Positions 7,340 through 12,292 of a stretch of DNA of 12,292 nucleotides are shown here, one piece after another. Each line of letters begins with the position of its first letter. The first letter of the stretch is position 1. Under the pieces are notes generated by a model. It did not search any database. It saw only the letters and a program-made list of their open reading frames with translations, and had not been told where the DNA came from. The stretch is taken from NCBI GenBank assembly GCA_026710525.1, contig JAPOQT010000190.1, forward strand, positions 1 to 12,292. The letters run 5' to 3'. This stretch comes from Pseudomonadota bacterium. Its GTDB lineage: Bacteria > Bdellovibrionota_B > Oligoflexia > Oligoflexales > Bin106. A program made the translations under genes and the position numbers.

Positions 7340-7861
7340 ATGATAAAAATGTCTAAAAAAACCGCTTTTGATTGGAGTTCCGGTTGTGACGTGGTCCTCG
7401 ACTTATTATCACAGAAATTACACCATACCCTTGACATTGAGTATAGCACCCTCATACCTATTTTATACGAGGTAAAAAAAGAGTTTTTCTTAAGATCTGC
7501 CTCCAAACCAATCTGTTTAAACCAAAGTATTGCCTTTCATAATAAAGTCCTCGTATTTGACAAAAAAAACTTAGTTTGGCAACTGTTTCACGCCATGATT
7601 CAAGCACCCGAGCTCAAACTCACCAGAGCTGAAATTGTTCGACAAGTTTACGGTGCTGACATCCACAATGTGTCGTCACGTAAAAGAGATAGCCTACTGA
7701 ACTCTGTGAGCAAACTCATTAGCAGAACAAGAAAGACTGCTGAAAGCCTCCTCGATCAGCCATCATCTCCTGAGTGGCACTGGTTTGTTTATGAGTTACC
7801 AGCACGAGAGTATATTTTAATCAAACCAAGGCTCAAGGTCATTGAAAACCATCTCGACTAA
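7340..7861 (+). CDS. Putative winged-helix DNA-binding regulator
   Basis: A 173-residue protein from ATG 7340 (194 residues if ATG 7277 is used; no stop lies between them). I prefer 7340 because a full GGGAGG SD lies 8 nt upstream, but the choice is open. The C-terminal half resembles an OmpR/PhoB-type winged helix: VWQLFHAMIQAPELKLTRAE (79-98), then IVRQVYG as a possible helix, then KRDSLLNSVSKLISRTRKTA as a candidate recognition helix, and WFVYELPAREYILIKP as a beta wing. That would make it a cytoplasmic DNA-binding regulator; the N-terminal half (about residues 1-70) has no known motif and there is no phospho-receiver domain. Its divergent promoter faces that of the large exported protein gene, a usual layout for a regulator and its target. 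It ends 5 bp from the convergent stop of the 414-residue exported protein. The fold is inferred by eye. Confidence 0.6.
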   Translation: MIKMSKKTAFDWSSGCDVVLDLLSQKLHHTLDIEYSTLIPILYEVKKEFFLRSASKPICLNQSIAFHNKVLVFDKKNLVWQLFHAMIQAPELKLTRAEIVRQVYGADIHNVSSRKRDSLLNSVSKLISRTRKTAESLLDQPSSPEWHWFVYELPAREYILIKPRLKVIENHLD

Positions 7862-7866
7862 CTGAT

Positions 7867-9111
7867 TTACTTTGACTGATTTTTCACAGAGTCACTAAGC
7901 ATAAAAATACTGCCGAGAGGACCATCCCGGTTAAAATTAGTTTCATGGGGCAGGTAATAACCACAACGAATCCCTGATAAATTATGAAACCAGCTAAACT
8001 GTTTGAGATGTGTGATAGTCTTTTTACAATGATCTTGAGTGGCCACCACTGACCACTCCTTTGGCAAAGAAAACCTAAAGAAAATAGCCACACCTCCCCC
8101 CGACATAATAGCTGTCGCCTTAACCGTTTTCACCGATGAATCGACGGAGACCACACGCTGGAGCTCAGCAAACCACCGCGCTGGAGCATCATTCATTTCA
8201 AGTTGTAACTTAATGTTATCCTCGAGATTAAAACGAAAATAGGAACCACCATGTAAATGTTTCTCAGCAATGCGATATTTAACATAAGCGCTTATATCGT
8301 CACCCTTCGCCACCTCGCTGTTAGCTTCGTCAACCCATTCACCTGGAGCTTTTCCTTGATAGGTCCACATTTGAGCTCGTAACAACCCTAAATATAACTC
8401 TCCCTTTACCGGCACAACAATAGCGAGAACACGGGCCATCTCTTCTTGACCAGTGAGAGAAAGCCAAAGGAAAAATTGGAGCGGGTATCCATAGAGAGGA
8501 GAAAGAACCACATTTTGCTCAGGACAAGGAACATCATTACTCGAATAATCATGACTATATACAGCCCACACGTCATGATATGACACCCGAAAAGTGTCAC
8601 CAAGGGGTAGGTGACCTAGAGCACGAATCATTTGGGATTCGGAAGCCTTTAACCTTGGATGCATCATGGCAGCCAGAGTCCTATAATCTTTTTGCTGTAA
8701 TCCCTGCCGCAATTTATAAAGAAATCCACCAAAACCACCACCAACATAATGGTAACTACTTTCCCAAAATTCCGGGTTATCTGTGGCGAGTATTTTTGTT
8801 TTACTCTGCCTTTGTTTCTGATCCACCACCGAGATACCAGAAACCTCTGGTACCCGCTTGAACAATCGAACACATTTGGATAACTCGGGAACTTGTCTAG
8901 CTGGGCCAAGCACAGTCTCAGGCGACGTGCTAAGTTCTGACTGTTGAAAAAGTCGCGACAGCACTCCAGCCATCTGATCCTGAGTAGCCATCTCTGCTGG
9001 CTCAGCCTGCATCATACTAGGTAAGAGTAAAGCCAGTAGCGGCAATAATAAACGTGGTCCGTATTTAGAGGGTCTCGGAATCACAAAAGCATTCTTATCA
9101 TTACTTAGCAT
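7867..9111 (-). CDS. Exported protein of unknown function
   Basis: A 414-residue protein from ATG 9111; the open frame extends further upstream only through codons that lie within the preceding gene. A Sec-type signal is visible (basic SKYGPR, hydrophobic LLLPLLALLLP, possible cleavage after SMMQA), so it is likely periplasmic or outer-membrane associated. The mature part has a tyrosine- and glycine-rich stretch (YHYVGGGFGGFLYKLRQGL), then KDYRTLAAMMHPRLK, which loosely recalls NTF2-like folds seen in exported proteins. Several Cys (SKCVRLF, VPCPEQN, DHCKKT, IRCGYY) could form disulfides. No catalytic motif is recognised. Its start overlaps the end of the 86-residue gene by 11 bp, implying translational coupling. 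It is the last gene of the fmt operon. Function is unknown. Confidence 0.75.
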   Translation of the reverse strand: MLSNDKNAFVIPRPSKYGPRLLLPLLALLLPSMMQAEPAEMATQDQMAGVLSRLFQQSELSTSPETVLGPARQVPELSKCVRLFKRVPEVSGISVVDQKQRQSKTKILATDNPEFWESSYHYVGGGFGGFLYKLRQGLQQKDYRTLAAMMHPRLKASESQMIRALGHLPLGDTFRVSYHDVWAVYSHDYSSNDVPCPEQNVVLSPLYGYPLQFFLWLSLTGQEEMARVLAIVVPVKGELYLGLLRAQMWTYQGKAPGEWVDEANSEVAKGDDISAYVKYRIAEKHLHGGSYFRFNLEDNIKLQLEMNDAPARWFAELQRVVSVDSSVKTVKATAIMSGGGVAIFFRFSLPKEWSVVATQDHCKKTITHLKQFSWFHNLSGIRCGYYLPHETNFNRDGPLGSIFMLSDSVKNQSK

Positions 9112-9361
9112 GACAACTACCACAACCACCATCATCATTAAATAACTGTAATTGCCAACCTAAAAACTCCTCATTAATATAGCTGATAGCATCTTCAAGG
9201 ACATCAAACTCAACCGACATCAAATCTCGAGACAACTTAGTTTCTAAACAATACCCATGATACACATACTTATCACTCTGATGGCAGTAAATAATCGAAA
9301 CACCAGCCTGCCGGTCCTCAAAGCTTAAACAAGAAGTTAAAAAATTAGACGTGCTGAGCAT
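9101..9361 (-). CDS. Small cysteine-rich protein ending in CGSCHAK
   Basis: An 86-residue protein with no signal peptide, so probably cytoplasmic. It has five Cys (11, 26, 38, 80, 83). The very end reads GGCGSCHAK, a CxxCH arrangement (80-84) that may bind metal or act in redox chemistry. The middle is well ordered in sequence (VEFDVLEDAISYINEEFLGW, 50-69), suggesting a compact alpha/beta fold. I do not recognise the family. A good SD (GAGG, 7 nt before ATG) supports the start. It lies 31 bp after the ispA stop and overlaps the next gene's start by 11 bp (ATGCTAAGTAA), so it belongs to the fmt-purN-ispA operon and is translationally coupled to the exported protein behind it. Confidence 0.72.
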   Translation of the reverse strand: MLSTSNFLTSCLSFEDRQAGVSIIYCHQSDKYVYHGYCLETKLSRDLMSVEFDVLEDAISYINEEFLGWQLQLFNDDGGCGSCHAK

Positions 9362-9392
9362 TAGACAACCTCAAGAAAAAGGAATAAAGATT

Positions 9393-10394
9393 TTATGTTT
9401 CGGATACCCTGAGTTCAGGCAACATTTGATTAATATACCACACCAGATTCTCCAGCTTATCTCGAGCCACGGGGCCAGCCAAATCCTGGGTGAGTAAATC
9501 CTGACAAGCCCTGTTCAGCATTTGACCAGCAAAAGCCATCACCTCCCTCGATGATATAATCCTAGGCATTGTGTTTTTATCAAGATCGTGATCTCTCAAT
9601 GCTGGCTTGCCATAATCAGATGACATGTCACGCACATCATCCACCATCTGATAAACTAAGCCTAACTTAAAACCCACCAAGCGTAAGACTTTAATAGTGT
9701 CGCACCGAAGAAGTGACTCACCACCACCCGCTAAAAACCCCATCACAAGACAACTCGCAAATAAAGCACCTGTTTTATATAGATTAATCACAGCCGGCAA
9801 ATGAAGAGGCGCTGGTAACCTAGCGAGTATCGTATTTAGCTCTTCGCGGCTAACCAATACCCATGATTTCGCAGATAGTAAGGTTTGTATATCTGGATTA
9901 TGAGAATCATAGAGCTGCCCCAAGACCATACCATGAGAGCCGGTAAGCTCTGTGATGATATCAATCATACGGCAAAGTGTGGCGGCACCCCAAGACGAGG
10001 GACATGTTTTTACCAACCAAGAAAAAGCGTCGGTTAGCAAGGCATCCCCAGCCAAAATAGCCGTGGTCTCGTCCATGGCTTTATGAAGGGAAGGCTGACC
10101 TCTTCTCGTATCGGCATTATCCATGGCTGGTAAGTCGTCGTGAATTAGGGAGTAAGCATGGATAAGTTCAATAGCCTGAGCCACGCCAAGAGCCCGGCGA
10201 ACTCCTTGATCCAAAAGATCACAGCTCAACAGAGTGAGGATAGCTCGATGCTGTTTACCGGGTTTAGCCAAAACATAGGTGATGGCATCGCCAAGGGGGG
10301 TGCCCTGTTCTTGATAAAACCCTTGTAACTCTGCGTAACCTTGTTGCCACACAGGAAGTATGCCATCTAACCTTGTCTGCGCCCCATGACCCAT
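9393..10394 (-). CDS. ispA: Polyprenyl diphosphate synthase, farnesyl diphosphate synthase type (IspA)
   Basis: Condenses isopentenyl diphosphate with allylic diphosphates to build the C15 precursor of undecaprenyl phosphate and quinone side chains; a cytoplasmic, magnesium-dependent enzyme. Visible motifs: GKQHR (46-50, substrate-binding GK-x2-R), first Asp-rich motif DDLPAMD (86-92) preceded by IHAYSLIH as in E. coli IspA, where the Tyr upstream fits a C15 product limit, GDALLTDAF, GMVLGQ, YKTGALF, and second Asp-rich motif DDVRD (252-256). At 333 residues it is longer than IspA (about 300), with extra sequence around SAKSWVLVSREELNTILARL. The usual DDDD of the first motif region is DNAD, but the core DDx4D is intact. 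It lies 37 bp behind purN on the same strand, with AGGG just before the ATG. The common neighbours dxs and xseB are not present. Product length is inferred from motif only. Confidence 0.93.
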   Translation of the reverse strand: MGHGAQTRLDGILPVWQQGYAELQGFYQEQGTPLGDAITYVLAKPGKQHRAILTLLSCDLLDQGVRRALGVAQAIELIHAYSLIHDDLPAMDNADTRRGQPSLHKAMDETTAILAGDALLTDAFSWLVKTCPSSWGAATLCRMIDIITELTGSHGMVLGQLYDSHNPDIQTLLSAKSWVLVSREELNTILARLPAPLHLPAVINLYKTGALFASCLVMGFLAGGGESLLRCDTIKVLRLVGFKLGLVYQMVDDVRDMSSDYGKPALRDHDLDKNTMPRIISSREVMAFAGQMLNRACQDLLTQDLAGPVARDKLENLVWYINQMLPELRVSET

Positions 10395-10431
10395 AAAACC
10401 CTGCTCAACCGTGAATATCGATTACCCTCGA

Positions 10432-11052
10432 TTATGATTTGCTTATCACCACCTTAAGAGCCAAATCAATGGATGTTGGTAGCAACTTTTTTTCTGATTT
10501 AAACACACGAGCAGCCAAGGTGTACTCATTATCGTCAAAAAGACGAGGAACAACCACTTGGGATAAGATCTCACCTTGATCATACTCTTCGCTAACCCAG
10601 TGACATGAAGCGCCGCTTACCACATCATCAGAGGCAATCACAGCCTGATGAACCTTGCTACCATAAAACCCCACCCCTGAATACTTTGGTAACAAGGATG
10701 GGTGAATGTTTAGAGCTGGCCATTCTTCATCAAAGGGAAACGGTCGAATAAAGCCAGCTAACACCGTGAGGACAGGTTGATACCTTTGATAGAAACCATG
10801 AATCTCAGAGGATTCAATATTCTGGATGGTTGCTGCTGTTTTTGGCTGATTTACCACCCGAGGAAAGTCACCGGAAAACACCGGAATATGTTTTTTATCC
10901 GCGATTGTTACTGCCTGACAATTAGGATGAGAGGTCACCACACCCACCACAGAATAGCTATGATGACTTTCAACGGTTAACAAGTGACTCAGAAGCCTAC
11001 CAGTGCCAGAGACCGCAACAAAAATAGGGTGTTTAGCTCGTTGATGCTTCAT
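10432..11052 (-). CDS. purN: Phosphoribosylglycinamide formyltransferase (PurN-like)
   Basis: Transfers a formyl group from 10-formyl-tetrahydrofolate to GAR in step 3 of purine synthesis. The 206-residue length is typical. The formyl-transferase core is clear: AVSGTGRLL (13-21), VLAGFIRPF (97-105), NIHPSLLPKYSG (115-126) with catalytic Asn115 and His117, and CHWVSEEYDQGEI (150-162) with catalytic Asp158. The KYSGVGFYGSKVHQAVI stretch resembles the PurN subfamily with GxGxYGxxVH. The start is ATG 11052, preceded by AAGGA at 6 nt; an in-frame TTG at 11070 also exists but has no SD. It lies 21 bp after fmt, whose core motif NIHPSLLPKYRG is almost identical, reflecting a shared fold and cofactor. 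No other purine gene is nearby. Another formyltransferase of the same fold cannot be fully excluded. Confidence 0.87.
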   Translation of the reverse strand: MKHQRAKHPIFVAVSGTGRLLSHLLTVESHHSYSVVGVVTSHPNCQAVTIADKKHIPVFSGDFPRVVNQPKTAATIQNIESSEIHGFYQRYQPVLTVLAGFIRPFPFDEEWPALNIHPSLLPKYSGVGFYGSKVHQAVIASDDVVSGASCHWVSEEYDQGEILSQVVVPRLFDDNEYTLAARVFKSEKKLLPTSIDLALKVVISKS

Positions 11053-11073
11053 CTGCTTTCCTTGACTCAATTT

Positions 11074-12060
11074 TTAAACTTTAGGGAGGGCAAAAATTAA
11101 CGGAGTATCCCTCTGGTTAGCATAGTGCCAAAACTCTCGAGCTGTCATGGTTTTTTTCCCTTCAACCGTGAGGAAATCAAGTTGAATAATACCACCCTTT
11201 ATCCCTACCACCAGAGCCTTACTCTGTTTATCGTATATAAAACCCCCTGGAGACAGTGTGTTTTTTGGCACACAAACACCACTCTCTTGGTAGCTTAACC
11301 GCACTCGCTTACCATCAAAATAACTATACCTACCTGGCCAAGGAGCATAGGCTCGAAACTTTAAATGATGAAGGTAAGCAGACTCATTAAAATCAACTAG
11401 GCCATCTGTTTTGTTGAGTTTTTTCGAATAACTAGCTAACTGGTGCTCTTGTGGCATGAAATGAACAGTTGTTTCGGCCATAAGGGCACAAGCCTGGGCC
11501 ACAAGAAGAGAGGACCTATAAAACAGACGGGTAAGCAGTTCATCTGCTTTTTCGTTGGGGAGTATCGAAACAGATTGTTGCAAGACAATATCACCAGCAT
11601 CTAACTCTCTCACCGTTTTAACAAAACTTACCCCTGTTTCTGTATCGCCAGCCAGTATGGCACCAGGCACTGGTGTGGCCCCTCGGTATTTGGGTAGTAG
11701 AGACGGATGAATGTTAAGCACTCCATATGTGGGAACCTTTAAAAATTCTTCTGAGAGAATTTGACCATAAGCTGCTGTGATCACCATGTCGCAATTAAAA
11801 CCAGATAATACTTGAATAAATTCTGGAGATGATGGGTTTTCTGGCTGTAAGCATAGTATTGATGGTAACCGACTCTTCGCCCAAATAGCAAGAGCTGAAT
11901 CATTTTTACCAGCACCCCTTTTCCCTAATCTTTGGGTTGGTGGACACACCACCCCAACCAGGTGACCTGGTGGATGGTTAAGATTTAATAGTTTTTCCGC
12001 CACGGGAACAACATATTCAGCACCACCCATAAGAAGAATTCTTAGCATAACCCTTTCCAT
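11074..12060 (-). CDS. fmt: Methionyl-tRNA formyltransferase
   Basis: Formylates initiator Met-tRNA using 10-formyl-tetrahydrofolate, providing fMet for translation start. The 328-residue protein (324 from ATG 12048) has the N-terminal formyl-transferase domain: RILLMGG (7-13), AAYGQIL, NIHPSLLPKYRGATPVPGAI (116-135) with Asn116 and His118, AGDTETGVSF, and ELDAGDIV with catalytic Asp154. The C-terminal tRNA-binding domain is present too (RAYAPWPGRYSYFDGKRVRL, then GGIIQLDFLTVEGKKTM). The first Met codon has no strong SD, and MLRILLMGG from 12048 lines up better with the usual family start; both are possible. It is the first gene of the minus-strand operon, with a promoter at 12107-12134. The usual partner def (peptide deformylase) is not next to it in this window. 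Confidence 0.95.
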   Translation of the reverse strand: MERVMLRILLMGGAEYVVPVAEKLLNLNHPPGHLVGVVCPPTQRLGKRGAGKNDSALAIWAKSRLPSILCLQPENPSSPEFIQVLSGFNCDMVITAAYGQILSEEFLKVPTYGVLNIHPSLLPKYRGATPVPGAILAGDTETGVSFVKTVRELDAGDIVLQQSVSILPNEKADELLTRLFYRSSLLVAQACALMAETTVHFMPQEHQLASYSKKLNKTDGLVDFNESAYLHHLKFRAYAPWPGRYSYFDGKRVRLSYQESGVCVPKNTLSPGGFIYDKQSKALVVGIKGGIIQLDFLTVEGKKTMTAREFWHYANQRDTPLIFALPKV

Positions 12061-12106
12061 CTCATATGATAGTGCGTAGCATCACAAAACCCCTACCGCC
12101 CGTATA

Positions 12107-12134
12107 TTTGTAACACGACCCACTGCTCAGTCAA
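12107..12134 (-). promoter_or_regulatory. Promoter of the fmt-purN-ispA operon
   Basis: On the minus strand TTGACT (12134-12129) and TACAAA (12112-12107) are 16 nt apart, a good -35 with a moderate -10. Transcription would start near 12100, about 40 nt before fmt. It lies in the stretch where the lost 5' part of the ccmE remnant would have been. Confidence 0.6.
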
Positions 12135-12136
12135 GG

Positions 12137-12292
12137 GTGTTTCATCTAAAGAGTGCTCTTTACCCAACCTTAATTTGGTCTACTACCTGATATGTTTAAA
12201 GAGGGATCTGGGGTTGTCTTGGAAGGAAAAATCAGTGAGCAAGGCGATGAATTTAATGCGACTAGGTTAATGGTAAAACACTCAGAAGAGTA
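12137..12292 (+). pseudogene. ccmE: 5'-truncated, frame-disrupted ccmE (cytochrome c heme chaperone) remnant
   Basis: The frame at 12174-12292 reads FGLLPDMFKEGSGVVLEG, then KISEQGDEFNATRLMVKHSEE, and runs off the window. This closely matches the CcmE core (LPDLFREGQGVV.EG, then LAKHDENY), including the heme-binding His (12279-12281). CcmE is a membrane-anchored periplasmic heme chaperone of the cytochrome c maturation system. Upstream the same frame has stops at 12171 and 12147, yet CcmE-like pieces appear in other frames: FHLK (frame at 12140) and SLPNLNLVYY (12157-12186). At least two frameshifts would be needed to join them. Only 231 bp separate fmt from the window edge, too little for the whole N-terminal part and its membrane anchor. 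I read this as a decayed gene. Sequencing error or a short alternative start such as ATG 12192 is possible but less likely. Confidence 0.6.

Noticed and set aside
9101..9128. CxxCH motif as evidence of a c-type cytochrome
   Set aside because: The protein has no export signal, the motif is the last few residues, and no axial-ligand context is visible.
9112..9138. Upstream start MMMVVVVVVM for the 414-residue protein
   Set aside because: These codons are the other frame of the C-terminus of the 86-residue gene; the start at 9111, just before a normal signal peptide, is far more credible.
12067..12114. Short ORF starting MIVRSITKPLPP upstream of the ccmE-like segment as a possible ccmE start
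   Set aside because: It stops after 15 codons, does not resemble the CcmE N-terminus and has no SD.

Overview
The window looks like a chromosomal segment of a Gram-negative, moderately AT-rich bacterium. Evidence for the Gram-negative call is a lipobox lipoprotein, several exported proteins, and a remnant of the periplasmic heme chaperone CcmE. A jag (khpB) gene directly before mnmE, together with ccmE-type sequence, would fit the Bdellovibrionota or a related former 'deltaproteobacterial' lineage. That placement is an inference and is not proven by the sequence.

Layout: positions 1-595 are the end of an rRNA operon (23S 3' end, tRNA-free spacer, 5S rRNA), closed by a strong intrinsic terminator at 603-629. 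A gene-free stretch with a good promoter at 672-700 leads into jag-mnmE (1124-3325), an RNA-binding protein followed by the GTPase subunit of the tRNA U34-modifying complex. Both are divergent from their families: Jag lacks a recognisable KH GxxG loop, and MnmE lacks a normal NKxD motif. After a gap of about 430 bp, a lipoprotein gene (3760-4659) with a near-consensus extended -10 promoter runs convergently into a very large exported protein gene of unknown function (4709-7078, minus). Divergent from the latter is a small winged-helix-like regulator (about 7340-7861).

The right third is a tight minus-strand operon transcribed from about 12100 down to 7867: fmt, purN, a farnesyl-diphosphate-synthase type ispA, an 86-residue Cys-rich protein ending in CGSCHAK, and an exported 414-residue protein whose start overlaps the preceding stop. 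The first two use formyl-tetrahydrofolate (initiator tRNA formylation; purine step 3), ispA makes the isoprenoid C15 precursor, and the last two are unrecognised. Upstream of fmt, on the plus strand, lies a 5'-truncated and apparently frame-disrupted ccmE that runs off the window. The fmt promoter sits in the region where the missing ccmE portion would be.

No CRISPR array, insertion sequence, phage gene or tRNA gene was seen. The most interesting signals are the SD-covering hairpin before jag (with a possible second example at 7249-7271), the degenerate active motifs in Jag and MnmE, the ccmE remnant carrying a promoter for fmt, and the unknown secreted-protein genes.
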